The position numbers and the translations under genes are program-made. A stretch of DNA of 64,000 nt from Nissolia schottii (Eukaryota > Streptophyta > Magnoliopsida > Fabales > Fabaceae), in the NCBI GenBank assembly GCA_003254905.1, contig QANU01063385.1, positions 82,266-146,265 of the forward strand, in the 5' to 3' direction. Shown here in pieces: positions 15,047 through 32,027 of the stretch (position 1 is its first letter; the number at the start of each line of letters is the position of its first letter). The notes beneath the pieces were generated by a model that was not told the origin of the DNA, did not search any database, and saw only the letters and a program-made list of their open reading frames with translations.

Positions 15047-15973
15047 AGCCGCCTCTTACTTTCTGACTGGGGAACATTGATTGAAGGCTATAAGAGGAAG
15101 GTGGCTAGCTCCTTTTATTTGTATTTATCTGTCCCATTCTTTGAAACATCTTAATTATATTAAATATCCACTAGTAGAAAGCGTGTGAGAAAAGAAGTCC
15201 ACCAATGATTCTTGTCAACCATCGCGGGCGATCTTCTACTTCATTAAGCATGTGGGGTCCCAAAATGATTTTCAATTTATCATCGTAACATCATTCTTTT
15301 ATAATTATAAGTTTAGGCTACGAGTCAACTCGTTTATTCGATTAAATGGATGAATTAAGTGTATAAAACTTACTTCACAAAATAAAAAAAATGAAACTCG
15401 TTTAATTTGGCCCATTAATCTAGCATAATTAAATTCAAATCATAACTATCAATGATGTATACCCCATATTTACATCATTTGAAGCCTTAAATTAAATATG
15501 TTTCCTACCATATAATAATAAATGACATTTTAGTTATAATTGATACTTTTAAAGTACAGATTGAAACGCATTAATTATATGATTCAGAACATATTCTATG
15601 ATGCTCCAAGCAAAAATTTCTAATAGAGTTGGTTGTTTAAATGTGGATGTTCCCTAGGGAAAAAAAAGGTTGTTTTCAAAGTGGCTGAGGACAAACAGAC
15701 TAGACAACTAAAGGCTGCGGAACTGCAGATGAATAGTTCATGGACATGAAAATTTATTCAGCGGAACTGATTAGTGCCCTGCTTTCCTTAAGCTTAATAT
15801 ATGAAATGTAGTTACAATGAATTAGTGAAGCCCCTCATTGCAAGACTGAATTCCGAATGTATTAAAATAAATCAATGGCTTACATCTTGATGTGGTTGGA
15901 GAACTCTGCATCACTATATACTTTCTTTCTCTTAGTAATATAGCAAGCATTTGTTTGCCTTGCATGAGGTGAA
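15047..15973. other. Intergenic region: promoter of C and 3' flank of D
   Basis: No gene. The first 150 bp upstream of C match the promoters of E and F (ggctataagaggaaggtggc). A degenerate stretch near 15315-15420 (gtcaactcgtttattcgat) is shared with 25760-25870 and looks like an old hAT remnant. The part from about 15660 to 15960 matches the 3' flank of F (26090-26380). Confidence 0.6.
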
Positions 15974-16659
15974 TTAAAACAAGCGATCAATGCTTGATGC
16001 TTGCAGGGTGTTATTTCTTGATACACCAGACCTTATAGTATTTGATAAATCTCCAGCATTCATATAATACGCTGGCCTTGATGGTACTAGAAGAGTGAGG
16101 GAGTGGCTGTTAAGCATGAGTAAAACTGTAGCCATGGTTGGTCTTTCAGCTACATTTTCTTGAACGCATAGTAATCCAAAATGGATGCATCTCATCATTT
16201 CATTTCTTGATTCGCTATTCAGTGTCGGATCTACGATACTCGAGACAGTTCCTTCCCTCCAGTGTCTCCACGCCTGCACAAATTTGGTCAATTGGAACAA
16301 AAGTATTACTTCTCAAATGTGTAACTTTCAAGGCAAAGAAGATTGGTACTTAAAGACAGCAGTCTTACAAAGCTTATTAGATGTTCTACATAGTCGCCAT
16401 TGTGGTCGTGGTTGTCCCTGTTTTTGTGTCCACTTGCTATCTCAAGAACTAGCACTCCAAAACTGAAGACGTCTGACTTTACTGAGAATTCTCCATACAA
16501 TGCATATTCAGGTGGCAGATATCCACTGCATATCAACATGCATAAACTCAGTTAGATACAGAGAAGTTAATTTATTTGATCTTTAGTATATCATGTTACT
16601 TACTAGGTTCCAACAACTCTAAGTGTATTCCCTCGAGTTTGATCCACAATAAACAGTCA

Positions 16660-16893
<234 letters not shown>

Positions 16894-18128
16894 TTAACTT
16901 TTACAAGAAATATAAATGTAATAGATATGCAGTATGGTCAAGCAGAAGTTCTTCTTTACCAAATAGGAAGAAATCAAGGCTTTTATTGGGAAGAAACTCG
17001 TAGACCAGTATCCTTTCTCCCATTTCCAAACAGAAGCCAAGTAGCCTTGCTAGATTTCGATGTTGAAGCTTTGCTACCAATAGAAGTTCATTCGTGAATT
17101 CTATATCACCTTGGCTAGAACCCCTGGACAACCTTTTGATAGCAACTTCTTCGCCATTGGGTAGCCTACCCTGAAAATATAAATGAATTTTGGTACATTT
17201 AAATTCACTGCCAGTTACTTAAACAGACTTAACTCAATCTTTAGCTTTATCATACCTTGTAGACAAGTCCAAATCCACCTTGTCCAAGCTTATTTGCCAA
17301 TGAAAAGTTATCTGTAGCGCCATGATGGTTTGAAAGTCGAACTGAAATGTCTCAGTGGGTTCAATTTCGTAGTCAGCTTCAGATTTACCTGCTTAATATG
17401 TTTGAAAGGTTCTTTGAATGATATTTAAGATTGGGGCCGCAGCATGTGCAGAAGTTATTTCAAGTTATTTCATATCTACTATATAATTTTTATTTGATTA
17501 ATATGCACTAAGAAGAACTATTTAATTGACAACGAGAATCTATATAAAATAAAAAATAAAAAAAAGGCCAAGTAAATTTCTATATTGATTTGTCTGTCTG
17601 TGTTGTTAATTTGTTAAGTGAACAATTCATCATTGACACATGGTATGCCTCAGTTCATAATTAAACGGATATAAGACTAGTTTATTGGACTTACTTTCCG
17701 AAAATTTCCTTGGCTTCCTCCTCCTTAAATAGAAGCATATAAAGATGAGCAATACAACAAAGGAGACAATTGGCACAACAATGGCAATCAGAGTTCGTGA
17801 TGAGCTGCTCTTTCGTGGAAGTGAAAAGTCGAGAAATCTAGGTTGGTTAGGGATAATAAAATATCTTGACAAATCTGACCTATGATGACGATGATACCCA
17901 CACACATATATAAGTTTATCACATAAATAAAAATAATTAACAAAACTTTTCATTATTTATAAAGTCATCTATATCAAACCATTTGAAGAAAAAAAAACTT
18001 TTCTGTATTAGTGAATAATAAGTAATACACGACTTTCAAAAACTAGACAACACACAGTTATCCCATAATGCTACGTCTAAATTGAGAAAAGTTTACCGTA
18101 CGTGACCCTACAATTACGCAGACTTAAG

Positions 18129-18352
18129 CAAAAATATTACATGTACACGCAATTTCATACACTCATACATACACTATTAATAATATACAAACTTTATTCT
18201 CACGAGTGCACAAACATTACAAACTTATAAATAATACTCTCAACTATATTTAATTAAGTGCACAAATATTACATGAGTTAAAAGATAAACTTTATGTATA
18301 TAAGTACGGGTGTATGTATGGTGTATGATTTTTGGTGTACGTGTAACAGACC
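18129..18352. mobile_element. MITE of about 225 bp in intron 1 of D, same site as in F
   Basis: It begins caaaaatattacatgtacac and ends with gtgtatgatttttggtgt followed by acgtgtaaca. The terminal parts are imperfect inverted repeats (acatgtacac against gtgtacgtgt; catacac against gtgtatg). The flanks are cttaag and ctaagttaag, remains of a duplicated ttaagttaag site that is single in gene E (ataagttaagat). A duplication of about 9-10 bp fits a Mutator-type MITE. The same insertion sits in F at 28581-28807, and the family matches the left end of the element at 8837. Confidence 0.75.
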
Positions 18353-18532
18353 TCTAAGTTAAGATAAATGTATAAATAAACATTACCAAATTTATAAATA
18401 AATATTTGTATTTGAAAATAAAATAAGACTCCCCTCCAATTAAATAGCAATTACCACATTTTTTCTGTTATTCTCCGCTTACACTTTAAAACACTTGCAT
18501 TTACTCTCCTTCAAACAAACATTATAAAATAA

Positions 18533-19739
18533 AGGGTTAATTTTGTTTTTAGTCCCTGTAAAATTAGAAAGTTTGATTTTAGTCCCTGCATAAAAGTTTT
18601 AGTCCCTGTAAAATTGTAAAATTAGGTTTTAGTCCTTGGAGTGGGGTGAGGGTTGACTGGGCTGACGTGGCGCTGACGCGGCGCGCCACGTGAGATGCCA
18701 CGTGGCATAACCCCCCCAAAACCCAACTCAAACCCATGACCCAAACCCAATCTGACCCGACCCGTTTTTATTTTTAAAAAAAAAAAGAAAAAAAAAAGAG
18801 AACGCACCCACCAGCCCCAGCCCCAGCCCGCTGCCCGCACCCACCAATCCGTACCCCCAGCCCCAGCCCCATCTCCTCCCTCCTCTTTCCCAACCCCGCC
18901 GCCCGGACCCACCAATCCGCCCTCGCCCTCGCCCTCGCCCTCTCTCTCTCCCTCATCTCCCCCGTTTGTGAAGCCCATGGGGACCATTGACGGCGTGGAG
19001 TTCGGCGTTATGGGAGGCGCAGTGGTGGGAGAGAAATTAGATCTAGACTTGTCGGAGGTTCCAACCTTGTTCATCTGCCGATGCAAGACTCGGTGACCCT
19101 CAAGTGGTTCAGCCTGGAGCACTTGACCTGCCCCACCACGATGCAGGAGCTTTGGGATGATTCGGTTACCGCTAACACCACCCTCTACCGCGTCATTTAC
19201 AGGATGCCGCCAGATCTGAGCTCACCGTCGTCAAAAAGCTCGTGTCGCGTCGAGAGGGGGTGGTGGGATGAAGCTCGAGAGGCACGAAGAGCGATGAGTG
19301 AGGAGATCGGCACGGCGGCACGGCGGCACGGCAGAGAGGGCGCGGGAGTGAGGAGACCAACACGGCGGCACCGTGGGGAGAGTCGATGGCGGGCGGTGGG
19401 GACCAGCGGCGGCAGAGGGGGTGGGGTGGGTGGGTAGGGCTCGAGAGAGGTGAGAGGAGGCTGGGGGCTGTTTGCAAATTTTATTTTTTGATTTTANTTT
19501 TTTTTAAATTTTATTTAAAAAAGGGGTCGGGTCAGGGTCATGGGTCGGGTTGGGTTTTGGATTATGCCACGTGGCATCCCACGTGACGCGCCGCGTCAGC
19601 GTCAAGTCAGCCCAGACAACCATCACCCCACCCTAGGGACTTAAACCTAATTTTACAATTTTGCAGGGACTAAAACTTTTATGCAGGGACTAAAATCAAA
19701 CTTTCTAATTTTACAGGGACTAAAAACATAATTAACCCT
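18533..19739. mobile_element. Mutator-like element with inverted repeats of about 240 bp and a GC-rich cargo
   Basis: Left end agggttaattttgttttt and right end (reverse complement) agggttaattatgttttt start two long inverted repeats that stay alignable for about 240 bp. They contain the repeated phrase ttagtccctg and a block around gacgcggcgcg and ccacgtggcat. Long TIRs are typical of Mutator-like elements. A/T-only flanks make the target duplication unreadable. The interior (about 18790-19480) is GC-rich, unlike the host, with open frames on both strands; none encodes a transposase. Such cargo suggests captured host sequence (Pack-MULE type). It interrupts intron 1 of pseudogene D and is absent from C, E and F. 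Confidence 0.8.
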
Positions 19740-20702
19740 AAATAAATAAAGATGTCAAAACAAATAAACCAATAATTAACTAACACAATAACAATCGGTC
19801 CGTACAAAGCTGAGTTGGAGCTGAATAAGACATTAATTATAGAATAGTGCATCGCATATTGAGAAATGAGAATAACAAGAAAAAGATGCCATGGTAGGCA
19901 TAGAAGGAGCCTTTGCTTACCAGTGATGGATGGGGCAGGAGGATGAAACATTGGAGGAGGCGCATCACTGCTTATGGAATCGTAGTAAGGGAAATTATCA
20001 AATCTGAGATTGCAACTCGGGAGCATAAACCTGCCGCGTATCTTTCCAACACAGCATTCAGGGATGAATGAGATAATTCCAGCCAAGCAATTATTGCAAT
20101 CTTCCCCTGACAAATCAGGCGTGCACTGCACGTGAGCATACATGGTCTGAAATGCGGGTCCGGCTGCCTTTCCCTCAGCAAACTTGAGAAGGGAGCCACC
20201 GGCCGCAGCTTTGTTTCTTAGGCTTCCCAGCAAGTCCCCAAGATTGAACTCATTCCCGGTTGCGTTTTGTAAGTTATATCTGTACCAGAAAGGCTTAGAT
20301 TCCATGACCCCCAATATGTTTCGGTTAGAGTAGCGCAGCGTGCAATTGTCAAAATAAGCTATTGCCTCCTTCTGGTTTGGACAGGCCTGTGTGAGCAGTG
20401 CTCTGGATTCATTGAGGCAACTGAAGCAACCATCTCGCTTAAGATCTCCCCTGCACATCGCAATGAGGTCAACTTTGTCGGTGCTTTCGCCCTCGGAGAA
20501 ATTGAAGAAACCATAGTTGATTCTGGTGTTGGAAGTGAGGTTGGACAGGAGGGTCTTGAGGCTGGCATCGTAGCTGCTATTGGCAGTGTAGTTACCACTG
20601 CTGCTACTGCAATATTTCTTCAAGAAGCCTGGCTGGGCGGTGGCTAGCGACGTGAAGATGACAAGGAGAGAAAGAAATGAGAAAAAAGTTCTAGAAACTA
20701 TG

Positions 20703-22065
20703 GCCTCGGACCTCCCTCCTCTGGTCTTCCCCTCTGTTTCCCCGTCGTCATTCCCTCAGGATCCAAAGTGGGGAGTCATCCGCTGGTACGCCCTTGTGTA
20801 GTCCACGATGAGCTTCTCTAATGAACTCTTGATCAGATAGTGGATGATCCTTTTTTTGCAAATGGGTCTAAACCAAAGCATGAGAATGGGAGGAAATTTT
20901 AAAGTGAGACACACAAATGTGTTTAGACTTCACATCTAGGTAATCTGAATGTAATTTTACTTGTTCACGTTGACTTGTTTAGTAAGGTAAGATTGTTGGT
21001 AATTTGAATTATTTAGGTAATCAAAATTACCTTCAATTTGGTAATGTGCATTATCTCTGTGGAGATGTCCATCTTGATTATCACCTAAGTAATCTTAAAC
21101 AATAATATAGATAGAAATAATAATAATAAAATTAATAACACAATTAAATATAAAATAAAAATAATAATAAATACTAATAAGTAAGTGATTGCTTAAATAT
21201 CACATGCTACTTAATTTATTCATTTTTTATAATTTTTTAAAATTAAATTCATCAAATTTTGTTATCATTTTATGTTCTATATAATCATAGTAAACATATC
21301 ATTAGTCAAATTATTGAAAGAGCCAACTTATAAGACGTTTAGAGATTTGCGGACCATTTGAGTTTACGATGCATTTCTCTACAAATATTGTATTAAAAAA
21401 TATTAATTTATCACATTAGATCATTAATCTATTAATATCTCATATTAGATCATGAAATGATATTAAAATTTAATGAATTTAGTTATAAAAATTATTTAAA
21501 AAATGGATAAATTAAGTAGTGTATATTTATCCCATGAGATATTTGACAAACCACCTAATAAGTAATGTATATTAATATTATCTCATAGTATCTTTTTATA
21601 TGTCAAATAAGGTATTTTAAATTCTCAATTACATTACACGCACATATCAAGCATAACAATATAACATTAATAACAATTTAACATGTGGTAATCTTGGAGT
21701 TAATGTACCAAACACGCCCTCAAAATAATGAATTTACGAATCTTACCAATATATATTTTTCAGTTAGTACAAATTTCATATTTACATCAGACTTTAACAT
21801 TCACGCTACGCTAGAAACACAAGAAGATTTAGGCTTTTGGCAAATGACAGGATTTCTTTTGGCAAAGATACTCTGAACATGGGGAACCAACATTATATGA
21901 GTTTCAATGGTGAGGGAGGGGAGTTTAGGTGCCCACTCTTGTTTGCAAATTACAAACTCAAATATACTAATGACAAAACTCAACATAAATAATTGACATT
22001 TATCTTCATAATCATTCTTTTTTTCCACTCCAACGTGTTTATGAAATCAATTTTATCAGAAATAT
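20703..22065. other. Spacer between D and E: duplicated AT-rich sequence, no gene
   Basis: Bases 20703-21755 repeat 7777-8836, and 21756-22065 repeat the 3' flank of gene C (10857-11169). I see no coding sequence. In this copy the D promoter has been replaced by spacer. Confidence 0.8.
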
Positions 22066-25000
22066 CTAGCGAGGATATACATCAGTAATCTGTGATTTAT
22101 TTGTTGCTTCTTGAGCAGCATATTGACTTCCTGAATCAGATGACCTTGTCGCCTCTGAATATTGCTCACTTGAATGTATAGACAATAACCTTCTACTACG
22201 CAGTAAAAAGGGAGGTTCGGAAGGATCGGGAAGAGGGAAAGAGCTGCTGTTAAGCATTGATAAAACAGAAGTCATAGTAGGTCTATTACCTATATCCTCT
22301 TGAACACAGAGCAACCCAATGTGAATGCATCTCATTATTTCATTCCCTGAATCATTGTTTAATGTGGGATCTACAATATTTGAAGCGGTCCCTCCCCTCC
22401 AATTACTCCATGCCTGCAAGAATTTTCTCAAATGACAAAAGAAACAATTCTTACAATCAAATTTTGTAACTGCAGAAATTTCTCGTGCAAAATAATATGC
22501 TTGAAAAAGAGAAGAACAACTAATTAATAATCAAAAAGAATCACACTTACCATGCTTAGTAGACCCTCTACAATCTCCCCACTACGAATCTCATTATTTC
22601 TTTTTCCGCATATGATTTCCAAAATCATCATGCCAAAACTATAGACATCTGACTTTACTGAATATTGTCCAAGCTTAATGTACTCAGGTGCCATGTATCC
22701 ACTGCATATTAAAAAAATCAAGTGTAAGGAAAATGTTTCATCTTTGCTCTTCTTGTTGTAAGGGAAATTATTAGTCGGACATTTGGAATATCTTATCCAC
22801 TCAAACACAACGTATTATGATACTCACAAGGTCCCAACAATTGTATTTGTATTGCCTTGAGTTTGATTAACATCAAACAATCTTGCCGTTCCAAAATCTG
22901 ATATCTTAGGATTTAACTCTTCATCTAGTAAAATATTACTTATTTTAATATCACGATGAACAATTTGCAATCGAGAGTCTTCATGAAGGTAAAGAAGGCC
23001 ACGGGCTATGCCTTTTATGATTTTGTATCGTACTTCCCAATCCAAATTTGCACGCTTGATTGGATCTACATAAACATTCAAACCATTATATACCTGATAT
23101 AATATTTTGCGACATAATAACCTTACCAAAATATTTGTCTCTTTATTTTGTCACAGATAAGAAAAGATATATAAATTCCAAGAAAAAGATTCAACTTACC
23201 AAATATGATATAATCAAGGCTCTTATTGGGAACAAATTCATATACCAGTAGCCTTTCCTTTTTATTAAAACAAAAACCAAGTAGCCTAACTAAGTTTCGG
23301 TGCTGAAGTTTCCCTGTTAGCAACACTTCGTTCTTAAACTCTCTTTGTCCTTGGCCAGAATGGTGAGACAACCTTTTGATAGCCACTTCTTGACCATCAG
23401 AGAGCCAACCCTGAAAACGATATAATCCAAAGTTAATTCATGTAGTTCTCGAAAAATTTTCAGAATAATATAACGTGTTTCTAGAAAGAGAAAAAAAATT
23501 ATACCTTATAAACAGTTCCAAATCCACCTCGTCCAAGTTTATTTGCTTCGGAGAAGTTATTTGTTGCAACTTTGATAGTTTTAAAGTCAAATTGCATCAA
23601 CTCGGAATTTTTAATTTCATTATCAACTTCAATGTCACCTGCACATGGAGCATGATTAGGATTTTTTTTAATCTTCTCATAATTATAGTGAGACGAGTTG
23701 ATTTATATTGTTAATAACTATTGAACTAATGAGTGATCTCTAATTTTGACTTGCCCAATGACTACCTTTAATGTAGATAAATGCTGATACTTCTTTTTTC
23801 TGCTTCTTAAGCAGCATGATTTTTTCCTTAGAAACTCTGAATCTATTTATAGCTTCAATAATAATTGACAAATGACAAATTAGTTAAAAGACTAACATTG
23901 ACTTACTTGGAGTGTATTGATCTCTTGATTTTCTTACTCTTAAATAAATGCAGATAAGGACGAGGAGTAAGACGAAGGCAACGACTGGAACAACTATGGC
24001 AACTGCAGTTCGTGAGGTGTTGTTCTTTCCTGGAAGTGAAAAGTCGAGAAATCTAGGTTGATTAGGGATAATAAAATATCTTGACATATCTGACCTATCA
24101 TGACGATGATACACACACACACATAAAAGTTATCACATAAATAAAAATAATTAACAAAACTTTTCATTATTTATAAAGTCATTTATATCAAACCATTTGA
24201 AAAAAAATAAACTTTTTTGTACAAGTGGATAAAAATTAATGCAAAAATTTCAAAAACCAGACAACACACAATTATCTCGTAATGCTACGTTTAAATTGAG
24301 AAAAGTTTACCGAACGTAACCGTACAATTACATAGACATAAGTTAAGATATATGCATAAATAAACATTACAAAATTTATAAATAAATATTTTTTATATAA
24401 AAATAAAATAAAATAAGACCCCCCTCCAATTAAATAACAATAATTAATTACCACATTTTTTCTCTTATCCTTCACTTATACTTTAAAACACTTGCATTTA
24501 CTCTACTTCAATCAAACATTATAAAATAAACAAAGATGAGAGAACAAATAAACCAATGATTAACTAACTAACACAATAACAATTTGTCGGTACAAAGCTG
24601 AGTTGGAGCTGAATAAGACATTAATTATAGAATAGTGCATCGCATATTGAGAAATGAGAACAAGAAGAAAAAGATGCCATGGTAGGCATAGAAGGAGCCT
24701 TTGCTTACCAGTGATGGATGGGGCGGGAGGATGAAACATTGGAGGAGGCGCATCACTGCTTATAGAATCGTAGTAAGGGATATTATCAAATCTGAGATTG
24801 CAACTCGGCCCCAAAAGCCTGGCGCGTATCTGTCCAGCACAGCAGTTAGGGATGAATGAGATAATTCTAGACAAGCAATTATTGCAATCTTCCCCTGACA
24901 AATCAGGCGTGCACTGCACGTGAGCATATATGGTCTGAAATGCCGGTCCGGCTGCCTTTCCCTCAGCAAACTTGAGAAGGGAGCCGCCGGACGCAGCTGT

Positions 25001-25504
25001 GTCTCTCAGGCTTCCCAGAAAGTCCCCAAGAACTTGATTGAACTTATCCTCATCGGTTGCGTTTCGTAAGTTATATCTGTACCAGAAAGGGTTAAGTTCC
25101 ATGACCCCCAATATGTTTCGGTTAGAGTAGCGCAGCGTGCAATTGTCAAAATAAGTTATTGCCTCCTTCTGGTTTGGACAGGCCTGTGTGAGCAGTGCTC
25201 TGGATTCATTGAGGCAACTGAAGCAACCATCTCGCTTAAGATCTCCCCTGCACATCGCAATGAGGTCAACTTTGTCGGTGCTTTCTCCCTCGGAGAAATT
25301 GAAGAAACCATAGTTGATTCTGGTGTTGGAGGTGAGGTTGGACAGGAGGGTCTTGAGGCTGGCATCGTAGCTGCTATTGGCAGTGTAGTTACCACTGCTG
25401 CTACTGCAATATTTCTTCAAGAAGCCTGGCTGGGCGGTGGCTAGAGACGTGACGATGACAAGGACAGAGAGAAATGAGAGCAAGGTTTTCGAAACTATGG
25501 CCAT
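22066..25504 (-). CDS. Cysteine-rich receptor-like protein kinase (gene E), intact, 666 aa
   Basis: The tandem-duplicate partner of gene C, with the same exon lengths. Exons: 25504-24709, 24029-23907, 23638-23505, 23410-23200, 23065-22828, 22701-22551, 22413-22066; 2001 nt in one frame with GT-AG borders. Order: signal peptide ([20 protein letters not shown]), two DUF26 domains ([26 protein letters not shown]), a TM helix ([20 protein letters not shown]), and a kinase with [23 protein letters not shown] and VGTFGYMAPEY. All core catalytic residues are present, so an active kinase is expected. It differs from C by scattered substitutions only. Intron 1 lacks the hAT found in C. The promoter resembles those of C and the proximal part of F. 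Confidence 0.93.
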
Positions 25505-26421
25505 AGCCGCCTCGTACTTTCTGACTGGGGAACATTAATTGAAGGCTATAAAAGGAAGGTGGCTAGCTCCTTTTATTTGTATTTATCTGTCCCTTTCTTT
25601 GAAGCATCTTAATTATATTAAATAGCCACTAGTAGAAAGCGAGTGAGAAAAGGAAGTCCACCAATGATTCCTTGTCAAACATCGCGGGCGATCTTCTACT
25701 TCATTGACGATTCAGCCCACTGATTCATGTGTGGTCCCATCATTCTTTTACTATTAGGCTTAGGGTTGGGCGAGCGAGCCTATTCATTTATTCAATTAAA
25801 TGAATAGATTAAGTGTATAAAACTTACTTCACAAAAATTAAAAAAATGAAACTCGTTTAATCTGATCCATTAATTTAGCATAATTAAATTTAAATCATAA
25901 TTATCAATGGTGTATACTCCATATTTGTATGATTTGAAGTCCTAAGCTAAATATGTTACCTACCATATAATAACAAATGACATTTTAGTTATAATTAATA
26001 CTTTTAAAGTACAGATTGAAATGCATTAATTATATGATTCATAACATATTCTATGGTGGATGTTCCCCCGGAAAAAAAAAGGTTCTGAGGACAAACAGAC
26101 TAGACAACTAAAGGCTGAGGAATTGTAGATGAATAGTTCATGGACATGAAAATTTATTCAGCGGAACTGATTAGTGCCCTGCTTTCCTTAAGCTTAATAT
26201 ATGAAATGTAGTTACAATGAATTAGTGAAGCCCCTCATTGCAAGACTGAATTCCGAATGTATTAAAATAAATCAATGGCTTACATCTTGATGTGGTTGGA
26301 GAACTCTGCATCACTAGATACATTCTTTCTCTTAGTAATATAGCAAGCATTTGTTTGCCTTGCATTAGGTGAATTAAAACAAGCAATCAATGCTTCAGAG
26401 TGTGACCACTATAATTACAAT
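25505..26421. other. Intergenic region: promoter of E and 3' flank of F
   Basis: No gene. The layout repeats 15047-15973: the proximal promoter with gctataaaaggaaggtggct, an old hAT-like remnant near 25760-25870, then the 3' flank shared with D. Confidence 0.6.
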
Positions 26422-29965
<3,544 letters not shown>

Positions 29966-30752
29966 AGCCGCCTCTTACTTTCTGACTGGGGAACATTAAT
30001 TGAAGGCTATAAGAGGAAGGTGGCTAGCTCCTTTTATTTGTATTTATCTGTCCTTCCTTTCTTTGAAACATCTTAATTATATTAAATATCCACTAGTAGA
30101 AAGATTGGGAAAAGGAAGTCTCCCCATGATTGTTGGTCAAACATCATGCTGATATAGAGAGGAAGGTAGCTAACTCCTTATGATGAAATAGAGATTCTGT
30201 TTTGTTTTTATATATCAGCTGTCTTCCTTTTCTTGGAAACAACCAGGCTTCTTAATCATTATATTAAATATCCACTAGTAGAAAGATTGGGAAAAGGAAG
30301 TGTCCCCATGATTGTTGGTCAAACATCATGCTGATATCGACCATAGTAATCCGAGTGAAACTAGTGGTGCAGTCTTCTTTATTACTGTATGTAAACTAAA
30401 ATATACATATCAAACCTTGCTGTGGCGTGTCCCATTTTCACATCTACATTTCAAAATAACACAAACTCTAGAAGTATATGTAATAAATCAAAGAAGGCAT
30501 TCAAATGTAGTTGAGCACCAATCTTTTCCATTTTGAGATCAACTTGCATTTTTTTTTTTTTGTTGTTTTGCGTCGTCACGTTGTTAGAGCCAAAAATAAT
30601 ATGAACACAATATTTTTAAAGGATTGTCAGATGTCGTTCGCAAACATTAATAGGAAATAGAATTGATGGAACTGAATTCTCTTATTATTGATTGTAGTAA
30701 GCTTGGTTTATATACAAGTATATCAATCAATAACTCTAACAACTAAGCTACT
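29966..30752. promoter_or_regulatory. Promoter region of F, chimeric and internally duplicated
   Basis: The first about 100 bp above the start match the C/E promoters. Beyond that the sequence matches the G promoter (36460-37062). A block containing atccactagtagaaagattg, a W-box and catcatgctgatat occurs twice, at about 30070-30154 and 30250-30338. Two WRKY-type W-box cores (TTGACC on the minus strand) therefore lie at 30135-30140 and 30317-30322. The distal part is shared with the copia flank upstream of G. Confidence 0.6.
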
Positions 30753-30968
30753 TGTTAGAATATTCTAGACCATAAATCAGCTACAATCAAATATTCTTGT
30801 ATCACAAATCAGCTACAATCAAGGAGAGAATATTCCTGTAACTAATATGTAATATACCATAATTAGCATTGTAACATGCTATAGATAAACCTTTCATGTA
30901 TACAATTGAATCAATCAGGATAAAAAAGATATGTTTTCCACCAATACATTTCTTTTATCATAGTAAGA
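30753..30968 (+). repeat. 5' LTR of copia copy 1
   Basis: 216 bp, closely matching the 218-bp LTRs of copia copy 2 at 37063-37280 and 42829-43046. The preceding bases ctact correspond to the ctagt target site of copy 2. Confidence 0.9.
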
Positions 30969-31083
30969 TGGTATCTGAGCAGTGTTTTTTGATTCTGGGA
31001 ACTCAGAGAAATTTCATCATTGTTCGTCTTTTACCTTTCTCAACCTAAATTAACTCGAAACAGTCACAACCTGCAACCAAAAC

Positions 31084-32027
31084 ATGTCAGAAGTCAGTGA
31101 AAATTCTGATAACAATATCAATCGAAATTCAACCAACATCCTTGATGAATTAGCACTACAAATCCCTACGTTGCTACGAAATAGCCTTGGAGCACAGCCT
31201 GCAACTACCAATTTCGAGAATCTATCTCTTGGAATCAAACTCAGTGGAGACAATTATGCATTATGGGCAACCTTGATGAAAAAAGCTATTGGAAGCAGAG
31301 GGAGAGGCTCTCACATTACTGGAGAATCTTCACATTCGTCAAAAACAGATCAAGCATATACACATTGGGAACAAGATGATCAATGCGTACTTACATCTCA
31401 CAATATCTGATTGCAAAAGCCCTTTGGGATGGGCTGGCTATTACATACGGTTCTGGAACCGATTCGCTGCAGGTATTTGATCCTCACAGGAAGGCCAATT
31501 CATTGAGACAAGGTGGAGACACCTTCGAAGATTGTTGGAATAAACTGCAGAGTATCTGGATAACCATCGATCGACAGAATCCAAACCCAATGAAGGATCC
31601 AAAAGATATTCAGATTTACAAAAATAAAATTCAACTGCAGAGATTTTATCAATTGTTAACAACCATTGATGATAAGTTTGAACCAATTAAGAGGGACATT
31701 TTGAAGTGGGATTCACTCCCCTCAGTCGAAGCTACTTACGCCACTGTACGGTGGGAAGTCGCTAAACTCCACATTTTGAAAGCGGCATCCTCCGAAGTCG
31801 ACTCATCATCGGGGATTGGTGTAGGTCTGGTGGCCAGAACCTCAGGGGACTGAAGCAACAAAGAATCGAGACAGTCAGGACAATCGGTCGGAAAAACCAA
31901 ATTCTGTTCAATTCACAGCGGAATAGGGACAGAGAAGACAAATCGAAGCTCGTTTGCGCCCATTACGGGGATGAAAAGGCACACTAAAGAAACATGCTTT
32001 AAGATTGTCAGCTATCCAGACTGGTGG
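31084..32027 (+). pseudogene. Copia gag remnant (copy 1)
   Basis: Reading frames MSEVSENSDNNINRN, then WDGLAITYGSGTDSLQV and IQLQRFYQLLTTIDDKFEPI, are pieces of one copia gag (UBN2-type) broken by frameshifts near 31390 and by the insertion at 32027. The knuckle region shows an extra base (tacggggatgaaaagg against tacgggatgaaaaag in copy 2). Not functional. Confidence 0.85.

Larger units (their letters stand above)
30753..32027 (+). mobile_element. Copia retrotransposon copy 1, truncated: 5' LTR, PBS and gag
   Basis: The 5' LTR is 30753-30968, starting tgttagaatattctagacc and ending tagtaaga. It is followed at once by tggtatctgagc, close to the common copia primer site TGGTATCAGAGC (initiator Met tRNA). 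Gag begins MSEVSENSDNN at 31084 and continues in broken frames (31084-31410, 31383-31853). It includes a DPHRKANSLRQGGDTFEDCW-type block and ends near a damaged zinc knuckle (about 31950-32000). At 32027 the gag sequence stops where copy 2 continues (ccagactggtgg), and a different LTR begins. It shares flanking DNA with copy 2, so both descend from one insertion duplicated with the host segment. Confidence 0.9.

Noticed and set aside
19081..19437. Plus-strand frame in the Mutator-like element as a host gene
   Set aside because: The frame has no introns, no recognisable domain and lies wholly inside a transposon between inverted repeats. Treated as captured or chance sequence.
24272..24475. 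Short frame in intron 1 of E
   Set aside because: AT-rich intron sequence; the translation is a run of Tyr, Ile and Phe with no conservation in sister introns.
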